Source: Liolophura sinensis (taxonomy: Eukaryota > Mollusca > Polyplacophora > Chitonida > Chitonidae). Taken from it: a stretch of DNA of 64,000 bases. The position numbers and the translations under genes were made by a program. Location: positions 35,321,608 through 35,385,607 of the forward strand of contig NC_088300.1 in assembly GCF_032854445.1 (NCBI RefSeq). Reading direction: 5' to 3'. Positions 13,430 through 26,500 of the stretch are shown here, piece by piece. Position 1 is the stretch's first letter. Each line of letters opens with the position of its first letter. A model generated the notes under the pieces. It saw only the letters and a program-made list of their open reading frames with translations, did not search any database and was not told where the DNA came from.

Positions 13430-14235
13430 GAAAACACGCAGTTAAAAACAGTGACCAGTCCTAAATTAAGCACGTCAGTTGTCGTTTGGGTAAAATATAT
13501 CATTTCTCAACAGGGGACCTTTAAATGCGGAATAAGTGAATTCTTATCGCTTACTTTCATCTAGAACATTACAGGTTCATTCCGACCTTTACTAAGTATA
13601 CTAAATGTAGAAAGGATTGTGACAGACATGCAGAAAGACACACCGAATCAGTTCCGGTCCGACAACTAGCCAGTCTGGTGCCAGACACTGTCAAGGAATA
13701 ACCCACTGCAGATTTCACATATACAGCGAGCTATAGGCCCTGTATTAAGAGGACCGTTCACTTAACAGCGACCGTATCTGTTATCGCGTTCGAGTAAACC
13801 TTGACGAAAATGCTGACAAATGGTTTCTGATTTTAGCAAAGACAGTTTTATCAGATTAAGTAAAACTTGAGATATCAAAGCTGGAATATTTCCATAAAAC
13901 CGAATGTAGAATTAAATGACATGAGTTGATGATGTCATGCACGCGATTTATTAATATTGCTGGAGTGCTGATTGGCCATCCTCGTGTGGGAAATAACGAT
14001 CGTTCCATTCCGAACATCGATGTGTGCCAGTTCAACAATTACGCACAAATACGAAAATACGAAAGACGTGGTGAGATTGCAGTTGTGTTGACAGTTCAAG
14101 GCACTTCAAGTCATATGTACATGTGTTTCCAAAACTCGGCTGGTTCAATGATAAGTACTGCACGGTGCACAGCCTATTGCAGTACTTAAAGCTGTACTTA
14201 GACTGGTCACCATGCAATAAACCACCTGATGTACC
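13430..14235. other. Intergenic, nothing recognised
   Basis: Short open frames only, none with recognisable domains or consistent splice sites. Confidence 0.4.
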
Positions 14236-15150
14236 ATATGTGACGTGATGTACGACGGGTATAGCTGTATGTAGTGTATAGTGTATACCATGTACTCACG
14301 ATGTGTATAACTATATGTAGTGTATATCAATCACTCACGATGTGTATAGCTATGTCTTGTATAGTGTATACCATGCACTCACGATGTGTATAGCATATGT
14401 AGTGTATACCGTGCACTCACGACGTGTATAGCTATTTGTTTTGTATAGTGTATACCAATCACTCACGACGTGTACAACCATATGTAGTGTATAGTGTATA
14501 CCATGCATTCCCGACGTGTATAGATATATGTCGTGTATACCAATCACTCACGACGTGTATAGCTGTATGTAGTGTATAGTGTGTACGAATCACTCACGAC
14601 ATGTGCAGCTATATGTAATGTATAGTGTGTACCATGCTCTTACGACATGTATAGATATATGCCGTGTATACCAATCTCTCACGATGTGTATAGCTATATG
14701 TAGTGTATACCAATCACTCACGATGTGTATAACTCTACGTAGTGTATACCAATCACTCACGATGTGTATAGCTATGTATTGTATAGTGTATACCAATGAC
14801 TCACGACGTGTATAGCTACATGTTATGTGTAGTGTATACTAATCACTCACGACGTGTACAACTATATGTAGTGTATAGTGTATAGTGTATAACATGCACT
14901 CACGACGTGTATAGCTATATGTCGTGTATAGTGTATACCAATCACTCACGACGTGTATAGCTATATGTAGTGTATAGTGTATACCAATCACTCACGACGT
15001 GTACAGCTATATGTAGTGTATACCATGCACTCACGATGTGTACAGCTATATGTAGTGTATACCAATCACTCACGATGTATATAGCTATATGTCGTGTATA
15101 GTGTGTACCAATCACTCACGACGCGTACAGTTATATGTCGCATATAGTGT
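14236..15150. repeat. 39-48-bp minisatellite, about 20 degenerate units
   Basis: Units read roughly CAATCACTCACGACGTGTAT then AGCTATATGTAGTGTATAC (39 bp). Longer forms carry an extra TAGTGTATA. Within the unit CACGACGTG/CACGATGTG alternates and is close to palindromic. Both strands show open frames of 60-78 codons through the array, which follow from the repeat and are not genes. Confidence 0.92.
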
Positions 15151-15159
15151 ATAGCTACA

Positions 15160-16216
15160 CTTTTAAATTCATGTGTATGCATGGAAAAGTGTATATATGT
15201 GTTAAAAGGTACGTGTAATGATATATATTTTTTCAGTGATCGTGGTGGTGATACATGTTGCGCATCCGTTTCCCTTTAATGAAGAATACGTTTCAGTGGC
15301 GAATCCAGATTACAAAATAATCTCGTCGTCCATCCGGATGGCAGATTCCAAGTAAATACAGTTTAATAAGGAATTAAAGGGACTGAGAATTTACCGTTAT
15401 TGCGTTGTTCACTCATGACACTTAAATCGTGTAGTTTCATGTACAATATGTTGTCCATGATTGTACATCGGTATGAATGCTTTTATGTGATAAACGGCGA
15501 TACAACCACGTGTGTAGCCGTGCTGTACAAGTCGCATACCGTGCGGATATGATCCGGCAGACAGACGTACACGTTTTGCTGTGTATAAGAGGCACCATGG
15601 GCAGTGGGTTTCATGTATTTTATGTCTGCAGGTGTCAATATTGAAATAGACACTGGAAGCCAAGAAAAAGATGACTATACAGAATTTAACTGGAAATGCA
15701 TGGAATGTATGTACTATACCACCTATCTGAAGAAACAAACATGGGTATATATGTAAATAAGAATTTGTAAAATGAATTTCTCGGCAGCATTATAAAAGCA
15801 TCTACATACTGTCTGTCCACTTATCTATATATATAGGCTCTTCTTGCTGGATGTGCTTTTCCACATCCAGTATTAAAATGGCCCGATTAAAACTATATAT
15901 ATTTAACTGTATACCTGTGACAAATTAAACTCACTTAATAATAATGAAGAGCACAAAATGGCGTCATGCATTTGGAAAAGAAGAAAAGGTGTTGGTGACG
16001 TCATATTTTAGCCTCACATTATAAATCATGATGGAAAACGAAATCTGGCGTACGTTTAGGGCCTACATCAAACTGTTAAAGGCATTGAAATCTGCCACAT
16101 CAACTAGAAAGAAAATATAGGAGAAATAGAAAATAAAGGTATCCATATTTTTGCTGATATACTTTCCAGTTTTTCCCTTTCGCGTGGTAATTTTATTCTT
16201 CAATTTTACTACACTC

Positions 16217-16255
<39 letters not shown>

Positions 16256-19200
16256 CGGCTATAGAGACTTTGTCTGGGTGATACTACAGTGTCTCCTGTT
16301 ATATTACAACCCATACACTGTGTCTTATTCAACATAATGTCCTGTTAGTCTAATACCATCTATTCATTAATTGAATTGAATATGTGTGTTATCTTTAACA
16401 GAAAAATCTGCTATAAGTGCAGAATAATCGGCTGCAATTACAGAATACATCCAGATAGCACTATATTCAGACAATTAACTTTCTGTTAAATTTAACAAAT
16501 AGCTTGGGTGAGAGTATGTGCATGCCGTTTATTAAGAACACTGGAGATTATACTAAATAATCTCCTCATTTTTACAGTATCTGAATGACAACATTAAGTT
16601 AATGCATGTTGGTCTGGTATGAGAAGAGAGAATGTACCGTTACTTCACGGTCTACTCATGGAGATCACGTGGCAAGTGTGTGGTTTTATGTCGGTATTAA
16701 ATGAGACTGCAGAGTATATGTATCAACGTTTTTATGTGATAAACATCTACATGTGTACAACCACGTGTGCAGAGGTAGCATAAACCGTATATACACGTTT
16801 TTCTTTCATCATCTGTTTCACGCTTCTGGTTGTGGGCCTATTAAAATAATCATTATATATACACGCAGTTCCTATTGTCGGAGTGAAGACGATATTATGA
16901 CTGGTAATTAATGTATTTTTATATATATAAACAAAATAACACAATTTATGCAGTGTTCACAAATTAAAGAAGAAGTGTGCATGCAGCATACACACTGCCG
17001 TCTGCCTGAACATTTAGACAAACGCGAATATAATTTGTAAACTGAATCTTTGTCTTATATGGTATTTTATCTCCTGCACCTATATAAAAGCCCACCCAAC
17101 TACGCCCAAATATCAAGAAGACCCTTCCCCAATACCACATATATTCATATTTGCCAGTGAATGTCAGTTGTTACATATATATTCCTACGTCTTTCTAATG
17201 TCTCTCCTCTTAATTCCGCATATTTCTGTTATTCGGTTCATTCTTTTCAAAAACATATCAAACTACCCCTTGCATTTAACTTTGACGAAATGTCTCGTGT
17301 ATTCACCCAGTCGCATGGATAAAGGCTATATTTATATAGGAGTCATCGGAATTCACCGTCTTTTGTCATGGACGTCCTGGGTTCGAATCCTTCTCATGCT
17401 ATATCTCGATACGTGACTAAACGCATGTATACACATGTGAGGTTAACGGAAAAGTTTGTTTGGTGCAGAACAACTTTGTCCTCATTTTTTGCGCCGGATA
17501 TACAATTTATGTCGCAACTATATACGTTCATGTCAAACGATCACTTTACGTTTACATCGCCCTAGTCATACACAGCATTATACAAGTGTCCATGCAAGCT
17601 GTGGGTTCATCAATGACCTGTGTCTATCGTTATATATACGTGTGTAGGCTATTTAATTTATACCTCATTATCACACAAACATACACAGAAACAACGATAC
17701 ACTTCGTCGACACCACAAAAAAATCACTCCTCGCTTGAGTATTGAGAAAAACAACAGGACTTGTTTTATTTCACATTTATATATATAAGTACATAAGTAC
17801 AGCTGTAGACGGAGGAATTTGACAATAAGCAGCCGCATGTTTTTTCATCACCGCTTGTGGTTTCCGGGATCTGTATATACTGTGAACACAGCGCCCGCGA
17901 GTGCATGCGTTCGCGACATAACAGAAATTGCGTGTGCTTGGCAAATACAAACAGCTCTCTGATCGGCCACTAAGTTATTACCTGTTAGCTCTGATAATCC
18001 ACAGATCTATTTCAGCTGTGTTGGCATTTTGACTCTCGGCAACCTTCAAACGCGATTTCGTCTATATAGGACACGCGAAATATATATGTATCAGTTTTTA
18101 CAGTGAGTCGAGTCTACATGTATATAGCCCACGCAAATTCCGGCTGGGTATGTACTTACACACATGTACTTACACATAAATTGTTGTTTAATGCCAAGTT
18201 TTAGCATAATGTATGTCCAATGTGGACATCGTAACAGCACAATGATAATGAACGCTCACGCCACAGATAAATTATTAACTGCAATGTCAGAAAAGACTAT
18301 ACTGTTGAAAAAGTTCACTTAATACATACATGATTAGAAGAACTTCTGGCCCTATGATCACGAACTTTTCTTAAACTTCATTCATACCTAGCTTAGTCTT
18401 ATCTTGTGGCATTGTTTCTCTACTTGTGCTATTCAAACTTAAATGCTGTAAGTTTTAATTCTGAGTTTTGCTTGAAAATTTACTCTATCTCTTTGTAACG
18501 AAATAAAAATTTCAAAGTAAACTCACAATTTTCCCTGAACTGATCCTGGGGCTAGCTGTTTCAAACACATGCATGTGGCTCGTAAAGAAACAGGCATAAC
18601 TGAGTGGTTGATTGAACGATTGAACCAGGATATGAATTTCCTAAGTTGTTTATTTTCCACTAATCTGCTTTTACTAACTTTTTTGGGGGGTAAGGTTCTA
18701 TCCAGATGCAGTCAGCTGGTGCATGAGACTGTATAGCTTACTGATGTATATTTTGACGTGGAATCTATATCACAGTACGCCCATGTACGTAAAGCACTCA
18801 ACTGTGTCCATTTGGAATTCATTAAGTCGAAAGCTTATTCCACTTTTTCCCATGTTCAACTCAAATGTCGTCAGCGTAATAGATCGAGGGATGTGAAAAC
18901 CGTGGTAGAGAAGGGAAGAGGGAATTATTCTGACTAGGGTGGGGGAAAGGGGAGGGGCTCGAGTTCACTGCAGTCTAGACTTCAGCATATAAGCCAGTTA
19001 CACTTTGCATATTTCACCGAATTCCACCGTGACAAGTAAAGCAGTTACAACGGAAAAGCAAAAGCACATTCTATATTGAAGAACCAAAGGAGAGCGTGTC
19101 TCCCACCCTACGCTCATCATATAACACTAGCCAACAAAAGCAAAAACAATATAACAATAAACGAAATAATCAATAAAATTAACGGGAAAGATAAGAAAGA

Positions 19201-19900
19201 AAACACATCTCCACCGCCTTGAGTTTCGTATACCTTGACTCATTTGCACCAATCTTCAGATGTTCATGTTTGGATAATGATAACAGTTTCCGTAAAGGAC
19301 ATTGACTCTTGGTTAGAATCTCGTATACGGCGGCGTGATTTACGAGCTAAGATGTTTTGAAAAAATGACATAGTTTCGAGAAAGAGGTCCCACATGGGCG
19401 TGGGAGTGGTTGCAAGTGCAGGCCTCGCATAGCTAGCCTATATGCACAAGACATTACGACACAAGACCCAACATTGCACACACATACCCCAAGTGTACCC
19501 AATCTGCACCCAGGAAAGCGGGAAAGATGTCATACAATACGAGTAGCCTTCTTCAGCTTGGCGCGTCTTTAGAGAGCCACGTGACTAGGTATAGTTTTCT
19601 GAAAACAAGTCAGAAGCGGAAAGCTACTTCTAAAAAAATGCCCCCATTTCCGGTGGAAACAATTCTTTGACTAAAGTAATTACAGCTCTCATGGTAAAAC
19701 ATCTTTTTTTCCCCCTCTCTCTTCCTCTCCCTCATTTTTCACGTCTCCTATATATTCAATATTTCATGAAGAAAGGCTAATCGAATCGCCATCTTTCCTT
19801 CGAATCACTAAATAAATCTATCTTCAGTACCACTCATTATAGCACACTGACATAATGTGCGAATGGAAAAAACAGACGAAAATGGACAGGACATTAAAAA
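15160..19900. other. Intergenic, with an (AAT)n tract
   Basis: No gene seen. Contains an (AAT)n microsatellite at 16,217-16,255, a perfect TGACGTCA at 15,996-16,003 and a B-box-like GGGTTCGAATCC near 17,389. Confidence 0.45.
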
Positions 19901-19921
19901 ATCCTTCGCTGTGATATAATA

Positions 19922-20112
19922 GATCAATTACTGCCAGAACAGTCATACGTGTAGGTCTTCGCATCTCCCGCCTGGCATGTGTCAAGTGGACACTTCCAGT
20001 ACATCTCTATATATATACCTATCCCGGATTCACCTACGTGCTTTTGACCAGACCATCCAGTGACATTGCAATATGACAAATTAACAGTTTTCAGTACCAA
20101 AACCGATACCAT
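19922..20112 (-). other. Possible Cys-containing terminal coding exon
   Basis: A minus-strand frame of 62 codons ends in TGA or is part of a longer exon. Its last third has spaced cysteines and a composition typical of secreted proteins (tail KCPLDTCQAGDAKTYTYDCS). No signal peptide or upstream exon was found in the next 2 kb. It may be a lone exon of a secreted protein, a pseudogene fragment or chance. Confidence 0.18.
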
Positions 20113-20119
20113 GCAAAAA

Positions 20120-21800
20120 GCTTGTTCATTTCTGGTCGGTTATTATTATTTTTATTATTATTATTACACTCTTAGACACTATATATATAGGGAGAGAAAA
20201 AAAGCACATAGAGTTTGTTTCTGCAGTTATATCGACACAGCTTAAGGCATATACTAAACGGATAACAGGTCTTCAGTATTTGCGGAACAAACATGTACCG
20301 GTACTGTCGAACTAACAGTTGGGTTTGGTAAACTAAGTTTACAATACTAAACGATACTGAATACCCATAAGCACACCGGAGTGTTTGTCTGACATCGAGT
20401 GGAATTTAAAAAAAAGGCGATAGTACAGTTCTCACTACATCCCACGTATGTTGATTAGGTCCACAATAAACGCATGATAAGTGTGAAGTACGGTACACGT
20501 GACGCTGTGGCCTGTCGCGCACCAACAATGTGCCCTCAAACATGAGTGAAATCCGGATGTGTATGTAGCACTACCTGGGATGTTCTGTTAAATATTCCAT
20601 TGTATAAAACCTCCACCCATCACCCATGCACCCCACGCCCCCCCCCCCCCCCACGCCCCTCCACACCAGCCAACCCTAGCCTCTTAACATATCTTTCAGA
20701 TTAATTCATGTTAAAGGGTACTGATTTGGCAATACACTATACTCCCCGCATCTCACCTGACAGTGTATATTGCCTCATTCCAAGTGAAGCGAGCAAATTT
20801 TACCGTGATACCGTATCAGATAATAGCGTTTGACGACAGCTGTACGGAGATTCTGTGGTGAGGAGTGCCAATAACTGTTATCGGCAGGTAAAGAGTCCAG
20901 GTATTGTCCAGAGACAACATGGCTTTGAAACAATTCCAAGTGTATAGCACGGTAACTTACACCTTTATTCTGTCACAATTAACAGCACGCTAATTTCCCG
21001 AACCCCATTCAAACGAACACATTAACAATGTTTCCAAATGGATTTTTTTTTTTTTTTTTTACTTTTTTTACTATTATTGATATTTTTTAACGTAAGACTT
21101 ACGTATTTTAAGTGGCGTTTACTTTTAATTTCTTAAAAGAAACAAATGAAAAACTATTAGTATTTTCGAGACCATGTCTGCAGTTTCATCTGTAGTCCTC
21201 TGGAGGGACACTTTTTGAGCTACTATCAGGCGTGGGCAACTAAAGAGCGACAACTGTGTGTTATATCGTGTATCACAAAATACGTTTAGAGTGATCTCCC
21301 CTTGGTTGCACAAGAGCCGTGCATTGTCATTCTCCCTGTAAAGCTCGGTACGTCTGTAAAATAAACACAATATGTCTACTCAGGATTCCCAATGGTCATG
21401 GCCTGTGAACGGCCTAGCAGTCTACACCTACACCAGCGGCATTTGGCCTAATATCAACTTACAAGCATTTCTATACCGATACCATCAACCACAGCTAACT
21501 AGCTACTGCATGTACGTGAGTACATGTACATTGTTGTTTATAACAAATGATATGTCAACTGTGACAGCATTCACTTCCGGTACGGTGCTGGAATCTGAAG
21601 CTATCACATTCATCCCACTGGTTCTTGTGGTGCTAGGCCAGTGGCCGGCTGACACAAATTCGGACATCAACACATCCACCAACAGCTCAGATTTTGTGAT
21701 CACTTCCTCACCCAGATAATCCGAACGTCCCTGTTAAACTTCACATTTCACGCACACTGCAGAAGATACCAACAAAACTCCATAAAGATGTGTGTATTAA
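20120..21800. other. Intergenic, homopolymer and ATT runs
   Basis: Contains a TTA-rich microsatellite near 20,142-20,166, a run of C at about 20,638-20,652 and a T run near 21,043-21,060. A plus-strand frame at 21,372-21,719 (115 codons, Ser/Thr-rich C-terminus) has no recognisable domain and is not called as a gene. Confidence 0.45.
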
Positions 21801-21809
21801 TAATAATTT

Positions 21810-22979
21810 TTTATTTAACAATAAAATACCATTTACGGTTGACTTATTCTGAATACAAACAGAATCACCCTGAACTGTGACATCTAGATGACTTAAAAAT
21901 TGCATGTATAATTCAACCATTGTAAAAACGGTCCAGATCTAGATCATTACATTGTGAGTCACAGAGTTTACCTTAAAAGTGTCATATATTCAAATACACT
22001 GTATATCAAAATCTTAAATATTTGTTCATTCTTATTGTAAGTGATTTTTTTTCTATACTGCCTTTGGTCATCGTAATTAAAATGAGAATACCTGGCAAAG
22101 TAGAATTCTAAGCAAAGTAACAGCATGATACATTTAAGGTATAAATTCAACTTACAATTATTTTGAAAAATTACCTCAAACAACATACAACTAAGGGCTG
22201 TTTGTATGGATGTTGCGTACCTAATTCTTCTAATTTTTGGGACTGATAATAGTAGTGCTGAAAGCAAAATATTGCATTTCTTCCCCAACTTTTTGGAAAG
22301 TAAAGATATGAGCATGTTGTTCATTAAATTGTCTAGCCATGTGAGAGAGAAAAAAAAACCTAAATATTCCTGCTACAATCACATGTACATTGGCTAAAAA
22401 GATCAGGCAAGGTGTCTCAAAAATTAGAAGAAATATGGTAATTCTGCCAGGTCTTTACATTTTCAAAAATATCAGACGGAAAACTGAAATTATTTCTTGC
22501 TAACAAGCAACTTGAGCAGTACCAAATTTTCCATTGCCAGAATCTGCCTGCATTTCTTACTTTTTTCAACATTGTTTTCGTCTAAATTTGACTAGAGGCT
22601 GAAAACATTATTACATGCATATGAATCTGTTATGTTGCATATGAAAAATAGTTTATATTTTCTGTAAATTAGGTATAAAAGGAAATATATTTTGAATCAA
22701 AAATCAAACAAAAACACATTATTTCATAGCTTAACTGCCATGTGAATTTGTCTACATAGAAACTGACAATTTTAAAGCGTCGGAATATGAAAAAAGTTTT
22801 CTATTTTCTATAAATTCTTATAAATTAGGCAATAAAAAACTATCTTATTTTTTTTCACACCCCCCCCCACTCACCCCCCCCCCCCCCCCCAAATAACTTT
22901 TTTGTATATATCAACTCACGTCTGCATCCAATTAAAACTATATGGAAAACTTAAAAATTTAGGGCTTCAAAAGGCTTTA
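21810..22979 (-). other. Probable THADA 3' UTR and downstream flank
   Basis: This lies directly downstream of the THADA stop codon. The first canonical AATAAA that I find on the minus strand is at 21,810-21,815, about 1.16 kb after the stop. Non-canonical AAATAAT-type signals closer to the stop could be used instead. A C-rich run (22,861-22,890; G-rich in the transcript) lies about 100 bases after the stop. UTR extent is inference. Confidence 0.35.
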
Positions 22980-23552
22980 CTATAAACTTTGAGATAGGTT
23001 TGGCTGTTGGCTCAATAGAGTCAAGTGTTCTGCCATCAAGTTATTACAGGTCTGTGAGCCAATCACATCTATCGCCTTCTGAAAAACTCTTTGACTGTAG
23101 TCTGTATGTCTGAACACTTCCGCACAGGTCAAGATGGTCAGAGTGAGGACTAAGCGAGACATCAGACATACTGACCACTCATACTGGCCAGTCCTTAGGT
23201 ACACATCCTTCAAACAGCAATGGCTGTTATACTCTGCCAGCAATGTCTCTAATTTCTCACATACATTTGCCACAGCTTCCTTCACCAAAAGAGTTAGTAA
23301 TTCTTCTGAAGCAAATGCATACACTTTTCTTTTCAAATAATCCTCAGTATTTCTTAATGTTACGCAACTTTTCATTTTGTGGTTGCTTCCATCTTGGCCT
23401 GCTGAATCGCCATGGCAATATTCTCTGTCATCAGTTACCTCCCTTTCGCCTCTGATGACAGCCTCAAGGTGTTTCGCAGCAATGGCTGCCATAGTGACAT
23501 TCTCACTATATGTATTAATTTCGCTCTTGTCAAACACTCCAACTTTCCCATC
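22980..23552 (-). CDS. THADA: THADA last exon (40) with stop codon
   Basis: 573 nt, phase 0. Begins [20 protein letters not shown] after acceptor TTTATCAG and ends LSQSL before TAG at 22,980-22,982. It is a helical C-terminal region with the Cys-rich patch [20 protein letters not shown]. No domain beyond the HEAT-like fold is recognised. The upstream part of the same open frame (to about 23,576) is intronic. Confidence 0.88.
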   Translation of the reverse strand, partial: DGKVGVFDKSEINTYSENVTMAAIAAKHLEAVIRGEREVTDDREYCHGDSAGQDGSNHKMKSCVTLRNTEDYLKRKVYAFASEELLTLLVKEAVANVCEKLETLLAEYNSHCCLKDVYLRTGQYEWSVCLMSRLVLTLTILTCAEVFRHTDYSQRVFQKAIDVIGSQTCNNLMAEHLTLLSQQPNLSQSL

Positions 23553-26500
23553 CTGATAAAGGGAAGAACAGAACACATATGTTTACAGAAGTTCCAGTAT
23601 ACAGAATGCAGAAGCATAACACTGATACAGAAATCAATAATAAATGACAAACTAGAAGGCAATTCAAGAGCCCAAACCTCCACTACAGCTAAATATAGAA
23701 ATTCCCCTGCTACAGCAAGGTAAAAGAGAAATATGCATTTGTGTCCTATCTGGAAACGAAGAAGAATCCTTAAAGTAAAAGAGAGCAAAAATAGGATGTA
23801 AGGTTCATCAGACAGACAACTGAAAACTATGTGTAAAAATACTTATTTAATACTTATTTATTTCTACAGATTTTTAAAGTGTTGAAAGGCATTCAAATAT
23901 TTGAGTACTACGGTGGGCTTAATGAGCCATACTGATGGTATACAGGAAATCTGATGTCACATCGTCTTTTTTTCCTAATTTTTTCACCAAAAGAATGGAA
24001 TTTTTGGGAACATTATTTCACTCATGTTTTACTCATGGGTAAAAATCGTTATTCAGTGTTATTCAGTGTAAATATTCAGTGTTGATTAGAGTTGGAATAC
24101 CTTCCTGTGACATCAGAGATCCTAAACTCTGATAGTATGGTCCATAAAGCCCACCTTACAATTCAAATGTTTGAATGCCTTCAACTCTTTTAGGTCTTTT
24201 CCTTTAAACAAAATTCCTGGAGCCGAATGACTACCAAAATACAATGTACTGGTGCTTGCCCACGGGTAAAAAATTTCATACATATCAGTGCATAACTTTT
24301 TTAGTTAGGCTGCTTAGAGACAGGCAGAGAAATAAATGTTGACAAAAGCCTATCCACCAAATCCCATCAGATACCTGTCAAACCACCTGTTCATATGCTA
24401 TATAGTATACACCTTGGGATACATGCCACCTGTGAAGACTGACCTGTAGACAGCTGGCGTCTCTGGTGATGAGATCCAGCAGCAGGGTGACACAGCCTCG
24501 GGGGTCAGGGCACAGCCGAATGTCCAACATCTTCTCCAGGAGTATATCCACTGTCAGCACAGCAGGAGCTGGGTCTGTGCAAACACACACATACATGGGG
24601 GCATTAGACATTTCATCAATGTTTTTTTTTTTTTTCCCAACTATTTTACTGTTATTTAATGTCAAGAATATTTCATTTACATTTCTGTCAGCTTTTTATG
24701 AGTGGTGGACTAAAAACATAGGCCTGTGGCAAGCTACTGCCAAACTTTCCCAGGATGATGCATAGTACTGATGGAATTGTACATTCACAACGCGTGCACT
24801 AATGCAAAATGGTTACGCAAAATGCTACGCAGTGCAGTAGGTAAATCGCATGGCTTACTAGGATATGTTACCTGACAGCCAAACAAACCTAATCTGCCTA
24901 ACTCTATACTACGTGTTTGACGTGCACACTGTTCCCCAGCCAGACCTCTCCTATTCCATTCATCCCATACTACACTCACCCATCATTATCCACCTCCTCC
25001 CCTATCCCTGGCCTCCATATCTTACCTGTAACCTTCAGATCAATAGCTGGGAGGATGGAGGTCATCTTCCCCATGACCTCTGCATCCCCCTCCCATCCTG
25101 GGCCTCCATATCTTACCTGTGATGTTGGAGGTCATTCTCCCCTTGACCTATCCACCCTCCCCTCTGTCGACCTCCATATCTTACCTGTGATGTTGTGGTC
25201 AATAGCAGGGAGGATGGAGGTCATCCTTCCCTTGAACTCTGCATCCTCCTCCCCCCTTGTCCCTGATCTCCATATCTTACCTTTGATGTTGGGGTCAATA
25301 GCAGGGAGGATGGAGGTCATTCTCCCCCTCACCTCTGCATCTTCCTCCTCCAGTAAGAGGAAGGTCATCTGCCATATCCTCAAACACGCCAGCCCTGGAG
25401 AACAGGATACAAACCACTGTGGCCATCATTTTCGGTCATGTTCTTTTGAAACTGTATGGTAATAACTCTGAAGTGCGATGCCTGACACCTTTGACCAAAC
25501 ACTTCGTAGATGACAAGGTTAGTCACTCTGAGAGTCCTGTTGATCCTAGAAAGGCTTTGAGGTTTGTTTGCAAAGTATGATGATATTTTGCTGGAAAAAT
25601 GTTTCATTACTAAAAGTAATATTTTATGACCTGTAACGATCTCTAAAAATGTACTTTTTTTTGGTCCAGTTTTAGGGTCATAAACAGTAACAATGGTAAA
25701 TACGAGCAAAGATATAGATGTGGTAAACAACAGATATTCTCCAATGATAATTTTTAAACTTTATTGAAGTTATTATCGCTTAAAAGATCCCTGAAAACTA
25801 CATGAGGAAACCTTAATTCATTTTTCAGCCCCATCAAACATTTGCTTTCTGCAGAGCATATAAACCATGCAGATTGCATCTGGTCCTCTGACATCAAATA
25901 TACTTATTTTCAAACTCAAAATTTATGAGTACATGTAACATTAATAAAAGCCACAACATTATGTTTTTAAGTAAATGTAAAAGAACAAAGCCCACCTAAA
26001 AATTCAAACATTTCACTCCATTTATTTCTATCCAAAAATATTTTTGAAAAAAAAAAAACATAAACAAAAGTATTTTCAGATATTTTTTGCAACACTTTCT
26101 TAGGTCACAATTGTTTTTTACTTGAGGTTTATCTTTATCAGCTTGAATAACATTTTAGTTGACATGAATATTATAATAACAAGCTACATTCTGGCTCATA
26201 CTTAAATATTTGTTGAACTAAATTATTTGATACAAAAAAAATAAAAAGCTTCTGCATCAGAAAAACCTTTTTCCTGACTGATGCTTTTCCTACCTAAAAC
26301 AGCTTGTGGGTCAATCAGTAGGTGATGAGCGTTTGACACAATCACTCCTGCCACGATCAGTTTAACCTCCTCACTCTGCTCTGACTGGCAACAGTCCTCC
26401 AACAACGAAACCCAACGCTGAACCAGGTCACCAGCAGTGGCATTCCCAGCCTGAGTGGATCAAATATTTATGTATATATTGTTTTTATTTGCAGGTGTTT

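Noticed and set aside
17370-17410. B-box-like GGGTTCGAATCC as a tRNA gene
   Set aside because: No matching T-arm or acceptor stem and no A box at the right distance. Probably a decayed SINE.
21372-21719. 115-codon plus-strand open frame with a Ser/Thr-rich tail
   Set aside because: No recognisable domain, signal or splice partner. Weak similarity of its end to other short frames (around 1,870 and 12,355) is explained by low complexity.
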